A program made the translations under genes and the position numbers. DNA of 64,000 nucleotides from Amycolatopsis sp. EV170708-02-1 (lineage in GTDB: Bacteria; Actinomycetota; Actinomycetes; Mycobacteriales; Pseudonocardiaceae), in NCBI RefSeq assembly GCF_022479115.1, contig NZ_CP092497.1, forward strand, positions 124,001-188,000, read 5' to 3'. Below the pieces are notes generated by a model, which was not told the DNA's origin, searched no databases, and was given only the letters and a program-made list of their open reading frames with translations. Below, piece after piece: positions 8,833 through 18,069 of the stretch; position 1 is the stretch's first letter, and each line of letters starts with the position of its first letter.

Positions 8833-9929
8833 ATGGTCAAATCGTGGTTGTTCGACATCTTCAACTATCCTTACGATTCCCGGCCGGAAGGTCTCGATCC
8901 GGAATTGGTGCAGGAAGAATACGACTGGCACCTCGAAACCTGGGCGGGCGCGGAAGAGCTCGGCTACGACGGCGTCTTCTTCTCGGAACATCATTTCACC
9001 GCGTACAACATGAGTCCTTCGCCGAACCTGCTCGTCTCGGCGGTGGCGCAGCGCACGAACACGATGCACCTCGGCGTGATGTGCAACGTGACCGCCTTCC
9101 ACAATCCCCGGCGGCTCGCCGAGGAGACCGCGATGCTGGACTACCTGACCAAGGGCAGGCTCGAAGTCGGTCTCGGCCGGGGTTCGGACGACTTCGAGTT
9201 CCGGAAAGAAGGCTTTCCCCTCGAAGACACGCGTGCCTGGTTCGAGGAATCGCTCGAACTGATGCACAAGGCGTGGGACCAGCCCCGTTTCACCCACCAC
9301 GGCCGGTTCTTCGACTACGAGGACGCGTCGATCTATCCGCGGCCGAAGAACCCGCCGAGGATCTGGGTCACCGCGCTGAGCCCCGCCACGATCACCTGGG
9401 CGGCCTCCAGGGGATACCGGATGGCGATGTCGTTCCTGCCCAGTTCGGGACTCGCCGCCATGCGCGAGGCGTACAACGAGGCGGCCGCCGTGGCGGGCCA
9501 TTCCACCTCGCCGGAACAGGTCGCGGTACTTCGCAACATCTTCGTCGCCGACACCGACGAACAGGCTCGAGAACTCGCCGAACCGGCGCTGGATCACGTC
9601 TTCCGCCTGTTCAAGGACGCGGCCGTACCCGAGGACATCGACCACATGGCGGAGGGATACGAGGGTTACTCGTCGTTCTTCCGGCCGTTCGTGACCGAGG
9701 GCGGCGTGACGTTCGGGGACTGCAGGACGCCGGGATCGTCGTCGTCGGCTCACCGCGGACCGTGCGCGACCAGCTCGTCGCGCAGGTCGAGGAAATCGGC
9801 TGTGGGCACCTGCTCAACTGGTTCTCCTTCGGACAGCTGACCAAGGAGCAGACCCAGCGATCGGTGGAGCTGTACGCGAAGGAAGTCATGCCCGCCCTGC
9901 GCTCGATCACGAAGGCAGACGAGCGATGA
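8833..9929 (+). CDS. LLM-class flavin-dependent monooxygenase, apparent frameshift near 9720
   Basis: A bacterial-luciferase-like TIM-barrel monooxygenase that uses FMNH2 from a partner reductase. Opening MVKSWLFDIFNYPYD, then GVFFSEHHF, LPxx-type FHNPRRLAEETAMLD and GRLEVGLGRGSDD are family landmarks. In the ATG frame good sequence ends at VTFGD; one frame over it resumes as DAGIVVVGSPRTVRDQL and runs to the stop at 9929. Restoring one C after base 9720 gives a normal 365-residue protein. Its end overlaps the next LLM gene by ATGA. It is more likely a sequencing error than a decayed gene, since the whole operon is otherwise intact. Confidence 0.85.
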
Positions 9930-11092
9930 AGTTCTCTTTCCTGTGTTCGCAGATCTACGGCGACACCGCCCACTACCGGACCCAGACCGGCTGGCCGGTG
10001 CCCCCGGCGGGCTACCGGGCCGAGATCGGTGAACGCTCCACCGATTTCGCCCTCGATCAGGCCGCGCTGGCCGAAGAGCTCGGTTTCGACATGGTCAGTG
10101 TGTCGGAGCACCACTACTGGCCCTCGCTGCCGACCCCCAATCCGGCGGTGCTCGCCGCGGCGTTGACGCAACGCACCAGCCGGGTCCGGATCGGCTGGAT
10201 GGGCCCGTTGGTGTCGATCGGCAATCCGCTTCGGGTCGCCGAAGAGGCGGCGATGCTCGACCAGCTCAGCCACGGCAGGCTCGATCTGCTGTTGTTGCGC
10301 GGGACCCCCAACGAGTTCGTCTCCTACAACACCAACCCCGCCGAATCCCGTGGCCGGACACAGGAGGCGATCGCGCTGATCACCAAGGCACTGACCGAAC
10401 CACAGCCGTTCGGCTGGCAGGGCCGCTACTACCGCTATCCCACGATCTCGGTGTGGCCGGGGGTTTCCCAGCATCCGCATCCGCCGATCTACGGTTCGGG
10501 CAACAGTCCCGAATCCGTCCGCTACGCCGTCGCGCACGGGCACAAGATCGGGATCTCGTTCTATCCCTCGGCCTTGACCGCGAAACTGGTCCGGTCCTAT
10601 CAGGACGCTTGCGCCGAGGCCGGCCGGAAGACCCGGCCCTCGGACATCCTGTACCGCGCGCACGTCGCCGTCGCCGAGACCGAACGCGACGCCAAGGCGC
10701 TGGCCGACAGGTACTACGGCGAGGGCGGGCTCGGCCAGGCCGCGGCGTTCATGGGCCGCGGTGCGACCGTCGCGTCCGAACTGAGGCCGCCACCCCCGAC
10801 CGAGCTGGGCACCGACGCCGACGGAAAGAACCGCGAAGCCGACGCCAAGGGAACGGCCGCCGGGTTCGCCCTCGGCAAGCTCGACTTCTTCGGCACCCCC
10901 GACACCGTGGTGCGGCAGCTGACCGAGTTCTCCGAAGAGAGCGGGGTCGGACTCTTCGACCTCGGTTTCTCCGGCGGCGGCCTGACCGAAGACGAACGCG
11001 CCCGCAGCCTGACGCTGTTCGGCCGCGAGGTCATGCCGAAACTCCGGCACCTCGGTGCCGACCGCGACGAGGAGTACGCCGATGCCCAATGA
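9926..11092 (+). CDS. LLM-class flavin-dependent monooxygenase
   Basis: A 388-residue second member of the bacterial luciferase family, with FDMVSVSEHHYWPSLPTPNP, RIGWMGPLVSIGNPLRVAEEAAMLDQLSHGRL and a C-terminal FFGTPDTVVRQLTEFSEESG. Two different LLM proteins side by side could form a heterodimer like LuxAB or act at successive steps. FMNH2 would come from the flavin reductase encoded at 14199. The ATG at 9926 overlaps the previous stop. Substrate unknown; Baeyer-Villiger oxidation, hydroxylation and desulfonation all occur in the family. Confidence 0.92.
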   Translation: MKFSFLCSQIYGDTAHYRTQTGWPVPPAGYRAEIGERSTDFALDQAALAEELGFDMVSVSEHHYWPSLPTPNPAVLAAALTQRTSRVRIGWMGPLVSIGNPLRVAEEAAMLDQLSHGRLDLLLLRGTPNEFVSYNTNPAESRGRTQEAIALITKALTEPQPFGWQGRYYRYPTISVWPGVSQHPHPPIYGSGNSPESVRYAVAHGHKIGISFYPSALTAKLVRSYQDACAEAGRKTRPSDILYRAHVAVAETERDAKALADRYYGEGGLGQAAAFMGRGATVASELRPPPPTELGTDADGKNREADAKGTAAGFALGKLDFFGTPDTVVRQLTEFSEESGVGLFDLGFSGGGLTEDERARSLTLFGREVMPKLRHLGADRDEEYADAQ

Positions 11093-11890
11093 GACCAGCA
11101 CTCCCGTGACGTTCACCGAATCCCGCCTGCGCGCCGAGGGCTTCGACATCCGCTATCGGGAAGCGGGAACCGGGACGCCGCTGGTGTTCCTGCACGGTGC
11201 GGGCGGACCTGCCATCGCGCCGGCGCATGAGATCCTCGCGCGGACTTCCGTGTGATCCTCTTCGAGATGCCCGGATTCGGCGGCTCCCCGGCCGACACCC
11301 GCCACGAAACAGCTCGGCAACTCGCCGACACGATGCATGCGGCGGCCCAGCAGGTCGCCGGGGAACTCTACACGCTGGCAGGCACGTCGTTCGGCAGCCG
11401 CGTCGCCTCCTGGCAAGCGGTACGGCATCCCGGCGAGGTCGAAGCGCTCGTACTGCTGGCGCCGACCGGGATTCTGCCCGACGGCTTCGTTCCACCGACG
11501 GCGGACGCGATGCTCGGCGACCGAGCCGGCCTCTACGCGCACCCTGAGAAGTTCGACACCAGGTCCCCGCTCGACCGTGAGACGGCGCTCAGGCAGGCGG
11601 ACGTCGTCGGTCGGCTGCTGACCCCGCGCGACGAAGAACTCGAGGAGGCCTATCGCGTCTTGGAGGTGCCGACGCTGCTGCTGTTCGGCACCGAGGACCG
11701 GCGCGTCCCCTCGTCGCTGGCGCGCCGTTACCTCGAATTGAACCAGGAGTTCGCCGTGTTGTTCGTCTACGACGCCGCCCACGTGCTCGAAGAGGAACGT
11801 CCCGAAGCCACCGCCGACGCGATCGGGAATTTCGCCAGGCACCGGCTCGGGTTCGTCGTCAATCGTGCCGACGAACGGGTCTTCCCGTGA
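11082..11890 (+). CDS. Alpha/beta hydrolase, apparent frameshift near 11243
   Basis: The first part (ATG at 11082 after GAGGAG) reads RYREAGTGTPLVFLHGAGGP, the oxyanion-hole strand of an alpha/beta hydrolase, then stops at 11255. The other frame picks up at VILFEMPGFGGSP and continues through TLAGTSFGSRVASW (nucleophile elbow G-x-S-x-G), LLLFGTEDRRVP (acid) and YDAAHVLEEERPE (His) to the stop at 11890. Adding one G to the GG at 11242-11243 restores ARDFRVILFEMPGFG and a 269-residue enzyme. Start and stop overlap the neighbouring genes. Likely a C-C bond or ester hydrolase of the pathway. Confidence 0.85.
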
Positions 11891-12591
11891 CCGGCCGGCT
11901 CTCGGGCAAGGTCGCCATCGTGACGGGAGCGGCGGGCGGGATCGGCGCCGCCGTCGCCGGACTGTTCGCCGGTGAAGGCGCGACCGTCGTCGCCACGGAC
12001 GTCCGCGCCGGCCAGGGCCTCGTCGAGCTCGACGTATCGTCCGAAGTGGACTGGCGCGACGTCGTCGCCCAAGTCGAGCAGGAACACGGCAGACTCGACG
12101 TGCTCGTCAACAACGCGGGAATCGGTGCTCCGGACGGCATCGTCGACACCGCGCTGGCCACGTTCAACCACGTCGTCGGGGTCACGCAGACCGGCACCTT
12201 CCTCGGCATGCGGGAAGTGATCCCGCCCATGCGGCGCGCCGGTGGCGGTTCGATCGTCAACGTCTGCTCGATCTGGGGCGTCGCCGCCGTGCCCGGGCTC
12301 GCCGCCTATCACGCCGCCAAGGGCGCGGTACGGATGCTGAGCAAGAACGCCGCGATCAGCCATGCGCCGGACGGTATCCGGGTCAACGCGGTGTACCCGG
12401 GTTTCGTCGACACCCCGTTGACACAGGCCAACGACCCGGCGGCCAACGCGGCGATCATCGGCGTCACCCCACTCGCCCGCGCGGCCCAGCCCAGCGAAAT
12501 CGCCTACGGCTGCCTGTTCCTCGCCTCCGACGAAGCGAGCTTCGTGACGGGTGCCGACCTCGCGATCGACGGCGGCTACCTCGCCCGCTGA
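11887..12591 (+). CDS. SDR family oxidoreductase
   Basis: A 234-residue classical SDR. Motifs: IVTGAAGGIGAAVA for cofactor, VATDVRA acidic end of strand 2 (NAD+-leaning), VNNAGIG, the catalytic Ser in NVCSIWG, Tyr and Lys in AAYHAAKGA, and FVTGADLAIDGGYLAR at the end. Starts at GTG in a GTGA overlap with the hydrolase. This second dehydrogenase in one operon suggests two separate alcohol/ketone steps. Confidence 0.92.
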   Translation: MTGRLSGKVAIVTGAAGGIGAAVAGLFAGEGATVVATDVRAGQGLVELDVSSEVDWRDVVAQVEQEHGRLDVLVNNAGIGAPDGIVDTALATFNHVVGVTQTGTFLGMREVIPPMRRAGGGSIVNVCSIWGVAAVPGLAAYHAAKGAVRMLSKNAAISHAPDGIRVNAVYPGFVDTPLTQANDPAANAAIIGVTPLARAAQPSEIAYGCLFLASDEASFVTGADLAIDGGYLAR

Positions 12592-12603
12592 AAGGAATCC
12601 ACC

Positions 12604-13374
12604 GTGGACTTCATCCGCAGGTTCGACCCCGATCGACTGGCCGGGGACAGGTTCGACCACCACCCGCTCGCCGACTTCGAGAGCTGCCTGATCGAGGGCG
12701 TCCGGGCACCGCACGGAGCGGTGGCCTACGAGCGCCACAAACACGACGACGCCGACCAGCTCTACTACATTCTGGACGGCCGGATGTCGTTGGACCTCGA
12801 CGGTGTCCACCACGACGTCGATGCCGGGTCGGTCGTGTTCATCCCCGCCGGGACCCCGCACCGCAACCACTATCCCCATGACGGGACCGAACTCCACCTC
12901 GACGTCATGGTGGCTCCCCCACCACGCGGCCGGCCGCTGGCCACCCCGGCCGAACCGGACGAACGAGGTGGTCCCGGCACCGGCTACGTCCGCGCCGCCG
13001 AAGACATCCCGGGCATGGAAGTCCTGCCGGGCTTCCACATGCGTGTCCTCGCCGACCGGGAAACAGGCAGCGGCCGGGTGTCCTTCCGGCTCGCGACGGT
13101 CGAACCCGATTCGCCCGGCACACCCTGGCATATCCACGACTTCGACCAGTTCTACTTCATCCTCGACGGCACTCTCGACATCGACATCGCCGACCGGCAC
13201 TACCGCGCGGTGAAGAACGACCTCGTCGTCCTGCCCGCCGGTGTCCCGCATCGCAACCGCAACGCCGGGCCGGGCCCGGAAAGCCATCTCGTCCTGCTGG
13301 TGCCCGAACCCCTCCCCGGGACGCCGCCCGATCGCGAGGTCGACTTCGCCGCCACCACCCGCAGCTTCGGCTGA
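12604..13374 (+). CDS. Double-cupin (bicupin) metalloprotein
   Basis: A 256-residue bicupin starting at GTG 12604. Both halves keep the metal site: N-terminal HKHDDADQLYYILDG with IPAGTPHRNH, and C-terminal WHIHDFDQFYFILDG with LPAGVPHRN. In each half HxH and the distal His are present, but the usual glutamate ligand of motif 1 is Gln (in DQLYY and DQFYF). Bicupins include quercetinase, gentisate dioxygenases and oxalate decarboxylase. A ring-cleaving dioxygenase role fits the oxygenase-rich operon, and the Ni/Co permease at the operon end makes a nickel or cobalt enzyme plausible. Both are inference. Confidence 0.85.
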   Translation: MDFIRRFDPDRLAGDRFDHHPLADFESCLIEGVRAPHGAVAYERHKHDDADQLYYILDGRMSLDLDGVHHDVDAGSVVFIPAGTPHRNHYPHDGTELHLDVMVAPPPRGRPLATPAEPDERGGPGTGYVRAAEDIPGMEVLPGFHMRVLADRETGSGRVSFRLATVEPDSPGTPWHIHDFDQFYFILDGTLDIDIADRHYRAVKNDLVVLPAGVPHRNRNAGPGPESHLVLLVPEPLPGTPPDREVDFAATTRSFG

Positions 13375-13395
13375 GGCAGAAAGGAACCCCGAACC

Positions 13396-14202
13396 ATGGC
13401 AACGATGACCGTGGACGGCGACGTCCGCCTCCACTACCGGCTGGCAGGCACCGGGCCCGCGGTGGTGTTCCACCCCGGCTTCGCCAACACCCTCGACATC
13501 TGGAACTGGGTCGTGCGCGAACTCGTCCCCGACCGCACGTGCGTGACCTTCGATCCGCGCGGCCACGGTGCGTCGGACAAACCCGATTCCACCTACACGC
13601 TCGACGAACTCGCCGCGGACACGGGGGCATTGCTCGCCCACCTCGACCTCGCCGACGTCACCCTCGTCGGGCACTCCCTCGGCGGGGCCGTCGCCTTCCA
13701 GACCGCGCTCAAGCACGACGACGGGCGGATCGCGCGACTCGCCCTGCTCTCACCCGCGATCCCGACCTTCGTCGCCGCCGGCGACCTCGGCATCGGCGTT
13801 CCCCGCGAGGAATTCTCCGCCATGCGGCAAGGATTGGGCGCCGGGATGGCCTCGATGGTCTTGGGCATGGCCGAATTCTTCTTCCACCGTACCGACGACG
13901 CCACCGCGCGCTGGCTGCTGGAGAAATGCCTGGAGATGCCGGTCCACCTCGCGGAACGGTACTTCGCGCAACTCGGCACCATCGATTTCCGGCCGGTGCT
14001 GGCCGACGTCGGGGTCCCGGTGCTGACGGCGTGGGGCGAACACGACCGGATGGCCGACCTGCGGTGGGTGGAGTGGCTGCGGGCGGCGAACCTGCCGGGC
14101 TGGTCGGTGGAAACGCTGGCGCACAGCGGGCACGGGATGATGGTCGACGAACCGGAGGCACTCGCCGCTCTGCTGCGGGACTTCGGCGGGAGCCGGTCAT
14201 GA
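13396..14202 (+). CDS. Alpha/beta hydrolase
   Basis: A 268-residue hydrolase with the full catalytic set: oxyanion strand GPAVVFHPGFANTLDIW, FDPRGHGASDKP, nucleophile elbow TLVGHSLGGAVAFQ, acid in TAWGEHDRMADL and His in LAHSGHGMMVDEP. It resembles meta-cleavage and enol-lactone hydrolases. AAAGGAA precedes the ATG, and its stop overlaps the flavin reductase start (ATGA). It is the second hydrolase of the operon and differs clearly from the one at 11082. Confidence 0.9.
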   Translation: MATMTVDGDVRLHYRLAGTGPAVVFHPGFANTLDIWNWVVRELVPDRTCVTFDPRGHGASDKPDSTYTLDELAADTGALLAHLDLADVTLVGHSLGGAVAFQTALKHDDGRIARLALLSPAIPTFVAAGDLGIGVPREEFSAMRQGLGAGMASMVLGMAEFFFHRTDDATARWLLEKCLEMPVHLAERYFAQLGTIDFRPVLADVGVPVLTAWGEHDRMADLRWVEWLRAANLPGWSVETLAHSGHGMMVDEPEALAALLRDFGGSRS

Positions 14203-14690
14203 CCGGCGACCTGCGTGCCCTCTTCACCGACGTCATGGCCGCGGTACCCACCCCGGTGTCGGTGGTGACCGCGATGGACGGGGACCGTCCACACGGGACG
14301 ACGGTCAGCGCGTTCGCCTCGCTGTCCTTGGAACCGCCCATGGTCCTCGTCGCCCTCGACCAGCGTTCGGATCTGCTGAAAGTCGTACGAGCGACGAGGC
14401 GGTTCGGGCTGAACGTCCTCGCCGGCACACAATCCCCGCTCGCGATGGCCTTCGCGCGCAAGGGCGAGACGAAGTTCGAAGGGGTCGCGTGGCACCGGGC
14501 GGACGACCTGCCCCTGCTCGACGGCGTCTCGGGCTGGCTCGCCTGCGACGTGTCCGACCTGACCGACGGCGGCGACCACGTGGTCGCGCTGGGGTCGGTC
14601 GTAGCGGCGCACCTGGGCGACGCCGTCCCGCTGACCTACCACGCCCGCACCTTCGGCACCCCGGTCGCGCTCGACGGAGCGACGCGATGA
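14199..14690 (+). CDS. Flavin reductase family protein
   Basis: A 163-residue FMN-binding split barrel of the flavin reductase domain family, with PTPVSVVTAMDGDRPHGTTVSAFASLSLEPPMVLVALD and FGLNVLAGTQ. It supplies free FMNH2 from NAD(P)H to two-component monooxygenases. The start is fixed by the ATGA overlap with the upstream hydrolase, and its stop overlaps the ribBA start. It is the expected partner of the two LLM monooxygenases in this operon. Confidence 0.92.
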   Translation: MTGDLRALFTDVMAAVPTPVSVVTAMDGDRPHGTTVSAFASLSLEPPMVLVALDQRSDLLKVVRATRRFGLNVLAGTQSPLAMAFARKGETKFEGVAWHRADDLPLLDGVSGWLACDVSDLTDGGDHVVALGSVVAAHLGDAVPLTYHARTFGTPVALDGATR

Positions 14691-15922
14691 CCGGGAGCTC
14701 CTCCGCCGACGCCGTCGAGCGCGCCGTATCCGCGCTCGCCGGTGGCGGACTGGTCGTCGTGGTCGACGACGCCGATCGCGAGAACGAAGGCGACCTCGTC
14801 ATGGTCGCCGAATTCGTCACCGCCGAGCAGATGGCGTTCCTCGTCCGGCACACCACCGGGATCGTCTGCGTACCGATGCCCGGCGAACGCTGCGACGAAC
14901 TCGGCCTGCCCCAGATGGTCGCGGACAACACCGACACCCATGGCACCGCGTTCACCGTGACCGTCGACCACGCCGGTACCGGCACCGGCGTGTCCGCGGC
15001 CGACCGTGCCGGGACCGTGCGCGCCTTGGCGGACCCCCACACCACCCCGGACCACCTGCGGCGGCCGGGCCACGTGTTCCCGCTCCGCGCCCGGCCCGGT
15101 GGCGTGCTGAGCAGAGCGGGGCACACCGAAGCCGCGGTCGACCTCGCGAAGCTGGCCGGTGGCAGCGGGGTCGCGGTGATCGGGGAACTCGTCGCCCCCG
15201 ACGGATCGATGCTGCGCGGGGACCTGCTGGCCGCTTTCGCCACCTATCATGACCTGCCGGTGCTGACGGTCGCGGAGCTCATCCGGTACCGGCGAACCAC
15301 CGAATGCCTCGTGGAGCACGTCGCCGATGCCACCCTGCCAACGAGGTTCGGCGAATTCCGCGCTCGGGCGTACCGGTCCACCTCGGATGGATCGGAACAT
15401 CTCGCGATCACCCTCGGCGACGTGTCCGCGGCCGGGAGCACACGGGACGGTGTGCTCGCCCGCGTGCACAGCGAATGCCTCACCGGCGACGTGTTCGGCT
15501 CGCTACGGTGCGACTGCGGAACACAGCTCGATCAAGCCCTGCGAACGATCCAGGCCGAGGGCCGCGGCGTGGTCGTGTACCTGCGCGGGCACGAAGGCCG
15601 TGGAATCGGTCTCGCGCACAAGATCCGGGCCTACTCTCTCCAGGAGCAGGGACTGGACACAGTGGACGCCAACGTCGCACAAGGCCTTCCCGTCGACTCG
15701 CGCAGTTACGACGTGGGTGCGCACATCCTCGCGAAGCTGGGTGTGCGGCGGCTGCGGCTGATCACCAACAACCCGGCCAAGTACGCCGGGCTGGACTCCT
15801 ACGGCCTGGAGATCGTCGGCCGGGTCGCCCTTCCGGCGGTGACCACGGCCGAGAACCTGAGCTACCTGCACACCAAGAAAGAGCGGCTGGGCCACCTGCT
15901 CGACATCCGGAGGAGCAGCTGA
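14687..15922 (+). CDS. ribBA: Bifunctional DHBP synthase / GTP cyclohydrolase II (RibBA)
   Basis: A 411-residue riboflavin-pathway enzyme. The N-terminal RibB half has VVVDDADRENEGDLVMVAEFVT and HTTGIVCVPMPGERCDELGLP, which makes dihydroxybutanone phosphate from ribulose 5-phosphate. The C-terminal RibA half has the zinc-binding VHSECLTGDVFGSLRCDCG (three cysteines) and YLRGHEGRGIGL, opening GTP. Start by ATGA overlap with the flavin reductase. It sits outside any riboflavin operon and inside a flavin-monooxygenase operon, so it is probably an accessory copy that raises FMN supply when the pathway is on. Confidence 0.95.
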   Translation: MTGSSSADAVERAVSALAGGGLVVVVDDADRENEGDLVMVAEFVTAEQMAFLVRHTTGIVCVPMPGERCDELGLPQMVADNTDTHGTAFTVTVDHAGTGTGVSAADRAGTVRALADPHTTPDHLRRPGHVFPLRARPGGVLSRAGHTEAAVDLAKLAGGSGVAVIGELVAPDGSMLRGDLLAAFATYHDLPVLTVAELIRYRRTTECLVEHVADATLPTRFGEFRARAYRSTSDGSEHLAITLGDVSAAGSTRDGVLARVHSECLTGDVFGSLRCDCGTQLDQALRTIQAEGRGVVVYLRGHEGRGIGLAHKIRAYSLQEQGLDTVDANVAQGLPVDSRSYDVGAHILAKLGVRRLRLITNNPAKYAGLDSYGLEIVGRVALPAVTTAENLSYLHTKKERLGHLLDIRRSS

Positions 15923-17166
15923 TGAGCCACCTCGACGACCGTCGTTTCCACGGGTTCGGCCCGCGGCCCGACGGCCTCTACGCCCTGGACGGGGTCCGGA
16001 TGAACGCCGCCGACCTTCCCCGCGAGATCGTCGCGCTCATCCCCGACGTCGTCGCGGCCGCCGAAGAACCGTTCGTCGGTGTCACCACCGACGGCATCCC
16101 CGTCCCCGATCTGTTCGCACTGCAGGACGAAGGTTTCGATCCTCGGCCTGCCGCGCGCGCGGCAGGCCGGTTCCTGGCGGACCTCACTCCCACGCAAAGG
16201 TCGACGGCGTGGTTCGACATCGGCGCGAAACACTGGCGTTTGTGGACCAACGCCTTCCCGACCTGGGAGCCGCACGGCGTGTTGCTCGAAGATCTCGAAC
16301 CCGGGCAGCGTGACACCGCCTTCGCGGTCATGGAGGCGAGCCTGTCCGCGAAGGGATTCGCGGACGCGCGGGCCGCCATGGCCCTCAACGCCGCGCTCGG
16401 TGAGCTGATCCGGCAATATCCGGACACGCTGACGGAATACAATTACTTCTTCGCCGTCTACGGCACACCATCGGACACCGCCCCGTGGGGCTGGCAGCTC
16501 TGGGGCCACCATCTCGTCCTGCACTGCTTCGTCCTAGGCGGCCAGATCGTACTCACCCCCGCCTTCATCGGCGCCGAACCGACCATCGCGGACCGCGGAC
16601 CCCATCAAGGGACCCGGCTTTTCGACGCCGAACGGGAAGCAGGCCTGGCCCTGCGGAACAGTCTCGACCGCCGGCAAGCAGGCCGTGCCGTCCTCCATCG
16701 GTCACTGCTGTCCGCCGAACTGCCTGCCGACCTGGTCAACTTCGTGGACGGGCGGCACAAGGGCGGAGCGGGGAGGGACAACCGAGTCATCCCTTACGAA
16801 GGTCTACGCTCCGACGCCCTCTCTCCAGGGCAGCGGGACCTGCTCCTCGCGCTGATCGGCACCTACGCCGGCCGCGCGCCGGAAGGTCCGGCGGCCGCGC
16901 TGATGACCCGCGTCCGCGCGCACCTCGACGAGACGTACCTGACGTGGATCGGCGGGGACACCGATGCGGACGCCTTCTACTACAAGGTGCACAGCCCGGT
17001 GCTGCTCATCGAGTTCGACTGCCATCAGGGCGTGTTCCTCGACAACGAGGAGCCGGAGCCGTTCCACGTGCACACGATCGTGCGCACTCCCAACGGTGGC
17101 GACTACGGCCAGGACCTCCTGCGTCGCCACTACGCACTGCACCACCACGGCACACACAAGCCGTAA
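15922..17166 (+). CDS. DUF3500-like protein
   Basis: A 414-residue cytoplasmic protein I match, from memory, to the DUF3500 family: LADLTPTQRSTAWFDIGAKHWRLWTN, YNYFFAVYGTPSDTAPWGWQLWGHHLVLHCFVLGGQIVLTPAFIGAEP and a C-terminal VLLIEFDCHQGVFLDNEEPEPFHVHTIVRTPNGGDYG. The conserved His, Trp and acidic residues in the last two blocks suggest a metal or small-molecule site. GGAGGAG precedes the ATG, which overlaps the ribBA stop by one base. Its position inside the catabolic operon argues for an enzymatic role in the pathway. Function otherwise unknown. Confidence 0.8.
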   Translation: MSHLDDRRFHGFGPRPDGLYALDGVRMNAADLPREIVALIPDVVAAAEEPFVGVTTDGIPVPDLFALQDEGFDPRPAARAAGRFLADLTPTQRSTAWFDIGAKHWRLWTNAFPTWEPHGVLLEDLEPGQRDTAFAVMEASLSAKGFADARAAMALNAALGELIRQYPDTLTEYNYFFAVYGTPSDTAPWGWQLWGHHLVLHCFVLGGQIVLTPAFIGAEPTIADRGPHQGTRLFDAEREAGLALRNSLDRRQAGRAVLHRSLLSAELPADLVNFVDGRHKGGAGRDNRVIPYEGLRSDALSPGQRDLLLALIGTYAGRAPEGPAAALMTRVRAHLDETYLTWIGGDTDADAFYYKVHSPVLLIEFDCHQGVFLDNEEPEPFHVHTIVRTPNGGDYGQDLLRRHYALHHHGTHKP

Positions 17167-17189
17167 ACGCCCAGGAGACAAGGAAACCC

Positions 17190-18056
17190 ATGCGCATCGC
17201 CAACCTCGACGGACGGCTGGTCCTCGTCGAAACCGTCGACGGCGCCGAACTGGCCGTCGACGTCGAGACGCTCAGCGACGGCCGGTTCAGCGCTGTCCCC
17301 CACCAGGTCTATCAACGCTGGGATGAATTCCGGCACTGGGCCGACGGTGCGGCCCGCCACGGCGGGGCACCGATCGACCAGTCGCGACTCGGCGCGCCGT
17401 CACCGGCCCCGCGCCAGGTGTTCGCGATCGGACTCAACTACGCGGAACACGTCCAGGAATCGGGAAGCACGATGCCGGCCGACGACCCGGCCGTGTTCAC
17501 CAAGTTCCCCTCGTGCATCACCGGACCTTACGGCGAGATCGCGTTGCCGCCGCACGGCCATACCGACTGGGAGGTCGAACTCGTCGCGATCATCGGACGG
17601 CGGGCACACCACGTGTCGATCGAAGACGCGCTGGATCACGTCGCCGGCTATGCGATCGGACAGGACATCTCGGAACGGATCCTCCAGATGGCCACGCGGC
17701 CTCCCCAGTTCAGCCTCGGCAAGTCACTGCCCGGCTTCGGGCCGATCGGTCCCTGGCTCGTCACTCTCGACGAGTTCATCGATCCGAACGACCTCGAGCT
17801 GGGCTGCTCGCTCAACGGCGAACCCGTCCAGCTCGCCCGGACGAGCGAGTTGATCTTCCCGGTGCCCGCCCTGATCGCGAAGCTGTCCGAAGCCGTGATC
17901 CTCCTGCCCGGAGACGTGATCTTCACCGGCACTCCGTCGGGTGTGGGGCTCGGGAGGACACCGCAGCGGTGGCTCCGGGACGGTGACGTGCTCACCAGCC
18001 ATGTCGAGGGCATCGGCGAGCTCCGGCATCGGTTCGCCGTCCGGCGGAATGCCTGA
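17190..18056 (+). CDS. Fumarylacetoacetate hydrolase family protein
   Basis: A 288-residue member of the FAH family with a small N-terminal domain and the metal-binding hydrolase core: FAIGLNYAEHVQE, DWEVELVAIIGRRA, GYAIGQDISER, KSLPGFGPIGPWLVT and FTGTPSGVGLGR. The family cleaves or hydrates/decarboxylates beta-keto acids from aromatic ring fission. An AGGAGA-type site lies upstream of the ATG. Its presence late in the operon supports a ring- or chain-cleavage catabolic route. Confidence 0.92.
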   Translation: MRIANLDGRLVLVETVDGAELAVDVETLSDGRFSAVPHQVYQRWDEFRHWADGAARHGGAPIDQSRLGAPSPAPRQVFAIGLNYAEHVQESGSTMPADDPAVFTKFPSCITGPYGEIALPPHGHTDWEVELVAIIGRRAHHVSIEDALDHVAGYAIGQDISERILQMATRPPQFSLGKSLPGFGPIGPWLVTLDEFIDPNDLELGCSLNGEPVQLARTSELIFPVPALIAKLSEAVILLPGDVIFTGTPSGVGLGRTPQRWLRDGDVLTSHVEGIGELRHRFAVRRNA

Positions 18057-18069
18057 CCGGCAGGTGGCG

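Noticed and set aside
11767..13716. 649-codon minus-strand ORF
   Set aside because: Shadow of the SDR, bicupin and hydrolase genes; high-GC codon bias keeps antisense frames open.
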